From UBA3637 sp045598925 (lineage in GTDB: Bacteria > Pseudomonadota > Alphaproteobacteria > CAAHEQ01 > UBA3637): a stretch of 64,000 nucleotides of DNA. Below the pieces are notes generated by a model. The model did not search any database. It saw only the letters and a program-made list of their open reading frames with translations, and was not told the origin of the DNA. Of this stretch, positions 48,929-56,411 are shown piece by piece (within the stretch, counting starts at the first letter, position 1; every line of letters begins with the position of its first letter). The position numbers were made by a program, and so were the translations under genes. Where the stretch lies: the NCBI GenBank assembly GCA_045598925.1, contig JAZRVC010000027.1, forward strand, positions 1 through 64,000, in the 5' to 3' direction.

Positions 48929-49714
48929 ATGAAAAAAGTATTCAACGGATTTTTATATCTTCTTTTATTGTTTGTTATTTATTTAACGACCCTGTTTTGT
49001 ATTCAAGACCAACTGATTTTTCATCCCGATACACATTATAAAAATTCTGAAGTTTTTTCGGAACAATTCATTAAAGTATCCGATAATCAAGAAATTATGC
49101 TCTGGTTAAAAACGGGACGTCCAAAAAAACCTCTTTTATTATTCTTGCATGGAAACACGGGGCAAAATCATATGTTCGTTAAATATATGTTGCCTTTTAT
49201 TAAAGAAGGCTATCCTGTCGCTTTAATGGAATACCGTGGGTTTGGTTCAACAAAAGGCCACATACAACAAGACCGATTTTATCAAGATGCTCAAGAAATT
49301 TATGATTGGTTGCAACATCAAGGATACGCCCAAATCATCCCCTATGGTTATTCATTTGGGACAACCGTTGCCACTTGTTTAGCCTCCACACGTGATGTTT
49401 ATGGCGTCATACTGACGGCCCCGTTTTCATCCCTGAAGGCATTGGTCAAAGAAAAGCCTGTGCCTTTTGCTTCGTGGATTTTAAAGGCCCCGTATGCGTC
49501 AGATGTGTGTGCAAAAAAGGTCAAAGCCCCTGTTTTAATCATCCACGGGATAGAGGATCCTTTGATTCCCTTTCATCATGCACAAGATTTATATAAGGCC
49601 TTTTCATCCACACAAAAAGAATTGATTTTATTAGAAAACGAAACACACCGTTCCGTCTTTTTTGACAGCAAAAATATACCTTTGATTTTAAAGTGGCTGA
49701 ATCAATTAAAATAA
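48929..49714 (+). CDS. Membrane-anchored alpha/beta hydrolase
   Basis: 261 aa. N-terminal hydrophobic anchor (FLYLLLLFVIYLTTLFCIQ). LLFLHGNTGQNH forms the oxyanion loop, GYSFGTTVA carries the nucleophile Ser (near residue 145), IHGIEDPLIP the Asp, and ENETHRSVF the His. Close in layout to BEM46/YfhR-type serine hydrolases, whose substrates are unknown. Convergent overlap of 9 bases with the M23 gene. Confidence 0.85.
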   Translation: MKKVFNGFLYLLLLFVIYLTTLFCIQDQLIFHPDTHYKNSEVFSEQFIKVSDNQEIMLWLKTGRPKKPLLLFLHGNTGQNHMFVKYMLPFIKEGYPVALMEYRGFGSTKGHIQQDRFYQDAQEIYDWLQHQGYAQIIPYGYSFGTTVATCLASTRDVYGVILTAPFSSLKALVKEKPVPFASWILKAPYASDVCAKKVKAPVLIIHGIEDPLIPFHHAQDLYKAFSSTQKELILLENETHRSVFFDSKNIPLILKWLNQLK

Positions 49715-50524
49715 ATCTTCGGGATTCAAGCGCACGCCATACCAACTGAGCCCGAAATGCAAGTGAGGTCCTGTGGCCCGACCACTCATCCCGACTTTGC
49801 CCAAAGGCTCACCCATTTTTAATACTTGTCCCACTTTGACATCAATTTCAGACAAATGGGCATAACTGGTATAAACACCATATCCATGATCCACTAAAAC
49901 AGTCGCCCCCGAATAAAACATATCGGGATGCGTTAAAACAACCTTTCCATCGGCGGCTACCACAACGGGTGTCCCTTCCACTGCCGCGTAATCCGTGCCA
50001 CTATGGCCTTGGGTCAACAAACCGTTCATAATACGGCGGGAACCGAAATGGCTGGAAATCCGTTTATAGTCCGCCAAAGGCAATTGCCATTTTTGGGGGA
50101 AATTCGGATATTCGGAAAGTTTTCTTTTTTCACGCATTTGCGCAAATTCGGATTGAATACGCGCTTGTTCTTCTTTTGGAGGCGACACCTTTTTTGGGGG
50201 TAAGCCGTTCACATATTCTTCTTGCCATTTTCTGTGCGGAATTGAGATAACCTCTTCTTTTTCTATCCCCTTTGTTTTTAGGGTCAATTTTAACTCTTGA
50301 GCATCTTGCGGAACACCCACGATAAAATGTCCGTTTCGGGTTAAAATTTCACTCATCCCCTGCTCTTTTAAATTCTTTTCGGAACTTTGGATAAAAATGC
50401 GTGTGTCGGGAGCAACCTGACCATAGAGGAGTTTGCCGTCCTCTAACGGGGTTTGCCACACAATATCAGAAGCCGAAGAACAAGCAGAAACAAATAAAAT
50501 AGTCGTTAGAAATAATTTTTTCAT
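49706..50524 (-). CDS. M23-family peptidase lipoprotein
   Basis: 272 aa. Lipobox VSAC near residue 15. An Ig-like segment (20-85) and a helical linker precede the LytM domain: GHSGTDYAAVEGTPVV, VDHGYGVYTSYAHLS and GPHLHFGLSW hold the His, Asp and HxH zinc ligands, so it should be active. It cuts peptidoglycan crosslinks in the periplasm, either in growth or cell separation. Stands alone. Confidence 0.92.
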   Translation of the reverse strand: MKKLFLTTILFVSACSSASDIVWQTPLEDGKLLYGQVAPDTRIFIQSSEKNLKEQGMSEILTRNGHFIVGVPQDAQELKLTLKTKGIEKEEVISIPHRKWQEEYVNGLPPKKVSPPKEEQARIQSEFAQMREKRKLSEYPNFPQKWQLPLADYKRISSHFGSRRIMNGLLTQGHSGTDYAAVEGTPVVVAADGKVVLTHPDMFYSGATVLVDHGYGVYTSYAHLSEIDVKVGQVLKMGEPLGKVGMSGRATGPHLHFGLSWYGVRLNPEDLF

Positions 50525-50609
50525 ATGCGTTTTTCCAAAATTTTAATACTCCGTTTTACCTGAATCTATCATAACGAAATTTCACAAATTCTGCAAGACT
50601 ATAATTTGT

Positions 50610-50639
50610 TTGACTTTTAAAACTAAAGTATGTTATTCT
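50610..50639 (+). promoter_or_regulatory. Promoter of the 50645-50830 RNA
   Basis: TTGACT (50610-50615) and TATTCT (50634-50639) with 18-bp spacing, the same spacing as for the RNA at 1982-2169. Confidence 0.65.
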
Positions 50640-50644
50640 GATTG

Positions 50645-50830
50645 CGTGGCAGGGTGGTGTCTGCCATGAGGATTTAGACCCTCTAATAGTTGCTGAAATT
50701 ATAATTCAGCGTAAAATATCCTTCTGGTCTGTTGGACTGGAAGGTGGTAAAATAGCCATTTGGTCAATATACCGCACTATTTCTATTAATAGGTCTAAAC
50801 TTCCAGTCGCCTGGTTCACCTCAGGCTTTT
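50645..50830 (+). ncRNA. Structured RNA of unknown class (homologous to the one at 1982-2169)
   Basis: It fills most of a 324-bp gap. 5' hairpin GGCAG/CTGCC; closing helix TTTAGACC plus TAATAG (50673-50689) with CTATTA plus GGTCTAAA (50783-50799); hairpins GCTGAA/TTCAGC, CCTTCTGGTC/GGACTGGAAGG and GTGGTA/TACCGC. GACTGGAAG (50735-50743) is also a perfect match to CTTCCAGTC (50800-50808), just before the terminator GCCTG/CAGGC-TTTTCTTT. Shared with the other RNA: ATG-(A/G)-G near the 5' hairpin, TAGA..ACCC, TAAAATA after the first inner hairpin, and TC(C/T)GTTGG in the second loop. The terminator lies 20 bp before the glycosyltransferase start, so it may be a regulatory leader; a trans-acting RNA is also possible. 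Confidence 0.65.
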
Positions 50831-50848
50831 CTTTAAGGGAGAAGTTGG

Positions 50849-51805
50849 ATGAATAGAAGGGCCGAAGTTTCTATTATCGTTCCTGTTTATAATGTAGAAA
50901 AATATTTACCCGAGTGTCTGGAATCTGTTTTATCGCAAACTTTTACAAATTTTGAAGTCATTTGTATCAATGACGGCAGTCCGGATAAGTGTGGGAACAC
51001 TTTAGAAAAATACGCCCGAAAAGATAAAAGAATTAAACTCATTACACAAGAAAATCAAGGCCTTTCTATGGCCAGAAACAAGGGCTTAGAGATAGCCACA
51101 GGAAAATACATTTTATTTTTGGATTCTGATGATGTTATACATCCGCAATTATTAGAAATTTGTCATAGTTTAGCAGAACAAACAAACGCCACGATGGTCA
51201 GTTTTTCCTTTCATAAATTTATAGATCATCTTCCCCATTTTATTCCCAAATATCACATCCATCAAATACCTTATAAAATCACCACGACACCCCTTTATTA
51301 TCAAACGAAACGCCATAAATGGAAAATCCATGTCAATACTTGGGCGAAACTATATAGAAAAGATTTTATTCAACAATTCCGTTTTATTCCCCACATCACC
51401 ATGGAAGATTATCCGCATACTTATGAGGTTTTAAATAAAAATCCACAGACCGTTATACTCGCCCTGCCCCTCTATTTTTATCGGCGTCATCCCACTTCAA
51501 TTACAAACGCAAACCTCAGTATTCAAAAAATTCAAGATTATCATGTGGGATTAGAATATATTCGTCAAATTTATCAACATCAAAAACCGAAAGAGTGGAA
51601 ATTCATCCGATATCATCTGTTTCCCAACATCTTAAAACAGCAACTGAATAAAATTAAAAAAGCCCCGATTGAAAAGCAAGCAGACCTATTGTCTGCGTTC
51701 GCCATTGAATTAGATGATTTAGATAAAAAGGGTTGTTTGAAATTAAGGGGGAATAAACTCACACGTTGGTTATTTTATAAACACTTGATTCAGAGGAAGA
51801 AATGA
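50849..51805 (+). CDS. Glycosyltransferase family 2
   Basis: 318 aa. SIIVPVYNVEKYLPECLES and NDGSPDKCGN bind the nucleotide sugar, and FLDSDDVIHP is the DxD region. The catalytic acid region TMEDYPHTYE follows. Strong similarity to the GT2 at 11867-12757 in the first 100 residues. First gene of a three-gene glycosyltransferase operon (ATGA overlaps throughout) preceded by the structured RNA. It acts in the cytoplasm on a surface glycan; acceptor unknown. Confidence 0.9.
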   Translation: MNRRAEVSIIVPVYNVEKYLPECLESVLSQTFTNFEVICINDGSPDKCGNTLEKYARKDKRIKLITQENQGLSMARNKGLEIATGKYILFLDSDDVIHPQLLEICHSLAEQTNATMVSFSFHKFIDHLPHFIPKYHIHQIPYKITTTPLYYQTKRHKWKIHVNTWAKLYRKDFIQQFRFIPHITMEDYPHTYEVLNKNPQTVILALPLYFYRRHPTSITNANLSIQKIQDYHVGLEYIRQIYQHQKPKEWKFIRYHLFPNILKQQLNKIKKAPIEKQADLLSAFAIELDDLDKKGCLKLRGNKLTRWLFYKHLIQRKK

Positions 51806-53721
51806 CAAATATAAACATTGCTTTTTGTATCAATGATTGTTATTGGGATAAAGTGGCTGTTGTGATGACCTCTCTTTTAAAAAACCACCCCAAAAAGCAA
51901 TTTGATTTTTATATTTTTTCCAGTGATTTATCCAAAATACATCTACAAAAACTCAATAAGTTGCACTTGAAATATAAAGATTTTAAAATTCACCCCATTT
52001 ATATGGATAAAGAAATTTTTTCAAAATTGAAATTGACCATTGATTACATCTCAATAGAAACATACTATCGCTATCTGATTGCCGATTTATTACCGAGTAT
52101 TGATAAAATCCTGTATTTAGATGCGGATACGATTATCAACGATTCTCTAGAAAATCTATACGAAACAGATTTAAAACAAAATTATGTGGCCGGTGTCCCT
52201 GATTTATGGATTTTAAAAAGCGATTATCAAAAGAAACTGGGGCTTTCCCATTACATCAATGCGGGTGTATTGTTGATGAATTTAAAGCAAATGCGCAAAG
52301 ACCATATCGGCCAAAAGTTATTGGACACGACCTTAAAAATGAAAGACCGGATTCAATATCAAGACCAAGATATTATCAATATCGTTTGTCATAAAAAGAT
52401 TAAAATGCTTGATAGTATCTATAACTTTGCGATAGAAAATATCAAATCCGAAAAGAGCAAAAGAAAGCAAGCCTGTATTATTCATTACACGGGTGCAAAT
52501 AAACCGTGGGGAACACACAAGTGTCGTATGGCAACCTTATGGAAGCGCTATCATACTTTCAATCAAAAAGTGCTCAATCGCAAAATCAAGGTCGGGCTAT
52601 TGATTGATGAATTTTTTGGTGGCGCAGGAACGGCCTATGGTGGCTATGGATTTTTGGCCAGAAAATATATCGCGAAATATATTCCCGATGAAGATATTCA
52701 ATTAGACGTCCTCTTGGGCCGCGGCAAAAAGAATCTGCGTGCCACCAAATTTCACGAAGATAATGTCCTTTTATACAAACTCCCCAAGTGGCATTTTGCC
52801 AGTCGTTGTTGGCTGAAAAAACAAAACTATGATGTATATTTAAGTATTGAACTGACAACAGATTGGGTCTTACGGCACGAACCAAATCCAAACAAAAAGT
52901 TGATTTTATGGATTCAAGATCCCCGCCCGAAATCCGCTTGGGAAAATATCATCGGAACAATGAAGTCTATTCAAGACCCTTGTTTTTATAATCAAGCCAT
53001 TTATGATACGGTGCACTCTCTGAATACTCAAAAACGTGTCAGATTTATTTCACAAGGCAACACCTTAAATCCATTAGCAAAAGAATTATATCATCTATCC
53101 AACGATACCAATATTCAATACTTGCCTAATCCGATTGAAATCAATTTTAATTTTCAATTTGATTTATCCAAAAAGAAAAAACAAATCATTTTCTTGGGAC
53201 GATTAGAAGCACAAAAAAGAGCATGGTTATTTTGCGAAATTGCCAAACAAATGCCCGAATATGAATTTTATGTGTTGGGTCAATTTTTTAGGTATCAAGA
53301 AGAAAACAAGAAAATGTTGGCTCCCTATATGAATGGAGATATTCCAAATTTGCATTTTGTGGGTCATGTAGATGGGAACAAGAAAAAACAACTGATTCAA
53401 GAATCACGTTTGTTGGTCAGTACTTCAATTTGGGAAGGTATTCCTATTTCTTGGCTGGAAGCCCTCTCCTATGGCACACTTTTGGTTTCGGATTTGGAAC
53501 GCGAAGATTTAGTCCGCCGCTTTGGCCGTTTTGTTGGAACGGTCAGTGGTGATGGCTTTCAAGGTGTCGGAAAATTTATTCCCGCCATCAAGGAATTGAT
53601 GGAAAATGATGAGCTTTACACCCAAAAGGCAATCAAAGCCATTGAATATGTGCGTCAAACACACAACATCCAACGCTTTATAACAGATTTAAAACAAATT
53701 ATTTTAGAGGAGTTAAAATGA
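51802..53721 (+). CDS. Two-domain glycosyltransferase: GT8 fused to GT4
   Basis: 639 aa. Residues 1-255 are a GT8 (LgtC-like) domain: AFCINDCYWDKVAVVMTSLL, the DxD in LYLDADTIINDSLENLY, YINAGVLLMNL, and CIIHYTGANKPW. From about 260 to the end is a GT-B fold of the GT4 group: KVGLLIDEFFGGAGTAYGG, IIFLGRLEAQKRAWLFCEIA, and EGIPISWLEALSYGTLL with the E-x7-E. Both domains look intact, so the protein could add two sugars in succession. The upstream overlap is ATGA. Confidence 0.88.
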   Translation: MTNINIAFCINDCYWDKVAVVMTSLLKNHPKKQFDFYIFSSDLSKIHLQKLNKLHLKYKDFKIHPIYMDKEIFSKLKLTIDYISIETYYRYLIADLLPSIDKILYLDADTIINDSLENLYETDLKQNYVAGVPDLWILKSDYQKKLGLSHYINAGVLLMNLKQMRKDHIGQKLLDTTLKMKDRIQYQDQDIINIVCHKKIKMLDSIYNFAIENIKSEKSKRKQACIIHYTGANKPWGTHKCRMATLWKRYHTFNQKVLNRKIKVGLLIDEFFGGAGTAYGGYGFLARKYIAKYIPDEDIQLDVLLGRGKKNLRATKFHEDNVLLYKLPKWHFASRCWLKKQNYDVYLSIELTTDWVLRHEPNPNKKLILWIQDPRPKSAWENIIGTMKSIQDPCFYNQAIYDTVHSLNTQKRVRFISQGNTLNPLAKELYHLSNDTNIQYLPNPIEINFNFQFDLSKKKKQIIFLGRLEAQKRAWLFCEIAKQMPEYEFYVLGQFFRYQEENKKMLAPYMNGDIPNLHFVGHVDGNKKKQLIQESRLLVSTSIWEGIPISWLEALSYGTLLVSDLEREDLVRRFGRFVGTVSGDGFQGVGKFIPAIKELMENDELYTQKAIKAIEYVRQTHNIQRFITDLKQIILEELK

Positions 53722-54641
53722 AAATTGATTTATTATTTGCCGCTACATCAGATTATCTACCTTATGCTTTGGTGAGTTGCTTAAGTGCGATAGAAAAATC
53801 GCCAAACAACAGTTTTGAAATTCATTTTTTGTATGCGGATATTGTGAATGAGATTTCATTCAATCAACGGCAAGACACCTTTGATTTGGTCAAAAATGTA
53901 TTAGAATCCCGCAAGGTTAAAATTCATTTTTATGATGTTTCTAAATATATGAATTTATTTAAAGGTCAAAATATCGGGATGTGGGGTGAAGCGGTTTCTT
54001 ACACCCATTATATGTATTTATTGGCGTCCAAAGTTTTACAATTAGATAAGGTCATTTATTTAGATACAGATATCGTTGTCAATACTGATTTAGCGGATGT
54101 GTGGAATAAAAAGATGAACAAATATGCTTTGGCCCTGGCCACACCCAGCGGTTTAGAAAAAGTCGCCGATCAATCCAACAGTGGTTTTATGATCCTCAAT
54201 TTAAAGAAATGGCGAGAGTTGAATCTTTTCACAGACCTACTGCAGTTTGGTAAGACTCTCAACAGATGTGCTTTATGTGATCAAAACCTGATTTATCATT
54301 ATTTTACAAAAAAGCACGCAAATTTGGTTTTCTATTTAGATAAAAACTATAATACCTTTGCCCATTTGGTCAAAACACCTTTATCAAAAATCAAAATTTT
54401 ACACTTCGCGATGGCAACTTTTAAGCCGTGGTCGGACCACCATTATTCAATGCGGGGAAATGAACTGTGGTGGTATTATGCACGCATGACGCCTTTTTAT
54501 GAAAAATTTCAATTACAAATCAACAAAAGACTCTTTATAAACAAAAAGAATAAATTCAAAAAATTCAAGTGTCAGTTGATGGCGCGTTTTTCTTTTGGCT
54601 CATCAAAACAAAAGTATCTTCAAAAATTAAAAAATCTGTAA
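53718..54641 (+). CDS. Glycosyltransferase family 8
   Basis: 307 aa. DLLFAATSDYLPYALVSCLS opens the GT-A fold. DxD motif in IYLDTDIVVNTDLADVW; SGFMILNLKKW and LHFAMATFKPW are GT8 hallmarks. A basic tail (KKNKFKKFKCQLMARF) could contact the membrane. Related to the first domain of the preceding protein; last gene of the operon before a terminator. Confidence 0.9.
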   Translation: MKIDLLFAATSDYLPYALVSCLSAIEKSPNNSFEIHFLYADIVNEISFNQRQDTFDLVKNVLESRKVKIHFYDVSKYMNLFKGQNIGMWGEAVSYTHYMYLLASKVLQLDKVIYLDTDIVVNTDLADVWNKKMNKYALALATPSGLEKVADQSNSGFMILNLKKWRELNLFTDLLQFGKTLNRCALCDQNLIYHYFTKKHANLVFYLDKNYNTFAHLVKTPLSKIKILHFAMATFKPWSDHHYSMRGNELWWYYARMTPFYEKFQLQINKRLFINKKNKFKKFKCQLMARFSFGSSKQKYLQKLKNL

Positions 54642-54684
54642 AAAAAGGCACTCCCCCGATTGCTTTGGGAGAGTGCTTTATCTT
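54642..54684. terminator. Bidirectional terminator between the GT operon and the tail-fibre pair
   Basis: GCACTCCCC (54648-54656) and GGGAGAGTGC (54667-54676), with a run of T on both sides (TTTATCTTTT on plus, TTTTTTTAC on minus). Confidence 0.85.
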
Positions 54685-54978
54685 TTATTCTTTCGGATAT
54701 TTAGATTTAATTTCGGCTATTTTATTTTGCCATAAAGTCGTCCCATTGACTTTATCCCAATAAATCATATCCAACTGTTCGGGAATCGTGGGATATTCGG
54801 CTTGACGTTTTTCAATATAGGTTTCTTCGGGTTTTTGCGGGGCATATCCCACCAAATACCAAGACCCGTCATAGGCCTGTTCCACATCCATTTCAATAAA
54901 ATCATCAGGGTGTTTTATCCCCAAAGCCACATCACACGATTTTGTTTCTGAATTATTTATTTTTGCGTATTTTTTCAT
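54685..54978 (-). CDS. Small phage-type protein, probable tail-fibre companion
   Basis: 97 aa. The C-terminal half, YPTIPEQLDMIYWDKVNGTT followed by LWQNKIAEIKSKYPKE, is the pattern of small phage proteins found after tail fibres (XkdW-like; 'YPSIxEQLDMLYWD...'). The N-terminal half has no known motif. It starts 2 bp after the tail-fibre-like gene with AAAGGAG as its ribosome site. Its role is likely tied to the fibre (assembly or attachment), by position. Confidence 0.7.
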   Translation of the reverse strand: MKKYAKINNSETKSCDVALGIKHPDDFIEMDVEQAYDGSWYLVGYAPQKPEETYIEKRQAEYPTIPEQLDMIYWDKVNGTTLWQNKIAEIKSKYPKE

Positions 54979-54980
54979 AT

Positions 54981-56045
54981 TTATGCTCCTTTAAAAGGGA
55001 AAATAACTTGTTCCACAATGTTTCCGTTACGTTTGTGATAAATCACATCACCTTTATGTACGACAGCGTGAACGGAATCTTGTCCACCCAAACTGGTGTC
55101 GTTTCTGAAAGAATCAATCCAATGTCCTGTGGCTGAACCTTTTCTTAAATAACACCAACTGTTATTCGCGCTAAAAGTAATCGTCATAATGCCATCATAT
55201 TGAACGGTATAAAGTTGTTCACTGGCAGGCAAAGTAATGGATATCGGATTGTCATAATCCGGTGAAACAACGGAAATAATTTTCTTTTTTCCGTCAGCAG
55301 TTAAATTATTCAAACTGGTATTTGCTTTTGTGGAAAGCGCCGAAGCAACTTCTTGCGCTTTTTGGGTCGCGATACCGGCTTGAGTCGTGGCAACGCCCGC
55401 TTGAGTTGTAGAAATACCGGCTTGAGTCGTTGCATTTTGCGCTTGGGTTGCCGCGGCCTGAACCTGTGCGGCGGCTTCACCGGCTTGGATTGTGGCGGTT
55501 GTCGCCGCAGCCTCCGCCGATTCCTTATAGCCCCTAATCGTGCTTTCCAAAGCATTGACTTCTACAGTGGAATTTTCCAAGTTCGTCCCTTGGGCGTTCC
55601 AGACAATCGCTTTGCCCGCACTGGGCATCGGTAAAGTCAGTTTGATATCACTATCCACGGCATAAGGGGGCAACACCATAGACCGATTCAAGTTGTCCGC
55701 AATTTGTTGTTGACAGGCAATTTGATAATCCAATTCGTTGTTTAAAGTATTCGCCCGCAAAACACCCCCTTCTTGAAAGTCAGATGTTCTTTCAACAGGC
55801 AGGTCGCGCATTAAAGTAATAATCACACCACTTTCGGGAACGTTGGAAAGCGTAATACTCCCGCCTTCGCTGGCCCCCGCACCAGACACGGTATAAGTGG
55901 TAGCGTCTTGTAATTCAGACCCAAAATAAACTTTTAAATCCGAATTTTTAAAAATCGCAAATGGAAAACTGTAAGTGGCCAGCACTCCATTGGATACATA
56001 CCTGATTCTGGGAACGGTACTGGTAATAATAATATGATTTGTCAA
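54981..56045 (-). CDS. Phage tail-fibre-like protein
   Basis: 354 aa from TTG 56045, which has a well-placed AGGAG; no ATG serves better. Residues 1-150 match the T7-type tail-fibre N-terminal domain: YSFPFAIFKNSDLKVYFG, GSITLSNVPESGVIITLMRD, ANTLNNELDYQIACQQQIAD. Residues 175-255 are Ala/Thr/Gln heptads (TTQAGVATTQAGIATQ) with a 7-residue repeat, likely a trimeric stalk. The last 95 residues form the tip. No capsid, integrase or lysis genes lie nearby, so it is a remnant or a domesticated fibre. A separate promoter and a terminated leader precede it. Confidence 0.8.
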   Translation of the reverse strand: MTNHIIITSTVPRIRYVSNGVLATYSFPFAIFKNSDLKVYFGSELQDATTYTVSGAGASEGGSITLSNVPESGVIITLMRDLPVERTSDFQEGGVLRANTLNNELDYQIACQQQIADNLNRSMVLPPYAVDSDIKLTLPMPSAGKAIVWNAQGTNLENSTVEVNALESTIRGYKESAEAAATTATIQAGEAAAQVQAAATQAQNATTQAGISTTQAGVATTQAGIATQKAQEVASALSTKANTSLNNLTADGKKKIISVVSPDYDNPISITLPASEQLYTVQYDGIMTITFSANNSWCYLRKGSATGHWIDSFRNDTSLGGQDSVHAVVHKGDVIYHKRNGNIVEQVIFPFKGA

Positions 56046-56067
56046 AGTATTCTCCTTTTTATTATAA

Positions 56068-56147
56068 TAAAAAAAGCCCTGACATCATGTCAGAGCCGGA
56101 TATGTTAAAAGGCACGATGTAATAGATACAATCGTGCCTGATAACTG
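56068..56147 (-). ncRNA. Short leader or small RNA before the tail-fibre gene
   Basis: About 80 nt from a consensus promoter to a strong intrinsic terminator (GCTCTGACAT/ATGTCAGGGC followed by TTTTTTT). One internal hairpin, GGCACGAT/ATCGTGCC (56111-56138). The terminator lies 22 bp before the gene's start, so it should prevent most read-through unless relieved. No similarity in helix order to the RNAs at 1982 and 50645. Confidence 0.55.
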
Positions 56148-56153
56148 TTGAGG

Positions 56154-56182
56154 AGTATAGCATATTTTATCAAAAAAGTCAA
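56154..56182 (-). promoter_or_regulatory. Promoter of the tail-fibre leader
   Basis: On the minus strand TTGACT (56177-56182) and TATACT (56154-56159), 17-bp spacing. Confidence 0.75.
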
Positions 56183-56233
56183 GGAAAATTTTCCTAAAAT
56201 ATAACCTCTTTTTTGGAAATTACTTATCTTAAG

Positions 56234-56266
56234 AATTAAAAAAGCCCTTGGTTGACAAGGGCTTTT
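56234..56266 (-). terminator. Intrinsic terminator after tRNA-Glu
   Basis: On the minus strand AAAAGCCCTTG and CAAGGGCTTTT form an 11-bp stem with a 5-nt loop, followed by TTTAATTC. Confidence 0.85.
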
Positions 56267-56269
56267 AAA

Positions 56270-56345
56270 TGGCGACCCCAATGAGATTCGAACTCATGTT
56301 ACCGCCGTGAAAGGGCGATGTCCTAGGCCTCTAGACGATGGGGTC
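56270..56345 (-). tRNA. tRNA-Glu (TTC anticodon)
   Basis: 76 nt with encoded CCA (56270-56272). Acceptor GACCCCA/TGGGGTC, T loop TTCGAAT, anticodon loop CTTTCAC with anticodon TTC. Own promoter and terminator. The tail-fibre module lies downstream of its 3' end. I looked for a second copy of the tRNA end as an attachment site and found none in the window. Confidence 0.96.
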
Positions 56346-56364
56346 ATCGGGCCGAATAAATAGA

Positions 56365-56393
56365 ATTATATCTTAAAAAAAAAAATTTTGCAA
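56365..56393 (-). promoter_or_regulatory. Promoter of tRNA-Glu
   Basis: On the minus strand TTGCAA (56388-56393) and TATAAT (56365-56370), 17-bp spacing. Confidence 0.65.
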
Positions 56394-56411
56394 CAAAATT
56401 TTATGCTTTTT

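Noticed and set aside
50740..50756. ops/JUMPstart antitermination element before the glycosyltransferase operon
   Set aside because: GGTGGTAAAATAG only partly resembles GGCGGTAGCGTG, and it is part of a hairpin in the structured RNA.
54685..56345. Complete prophage at tRNA-Glu
   Set aside because: Only two phage-type genes, no integrase, and no second copy of the tRNA 3' end was found.
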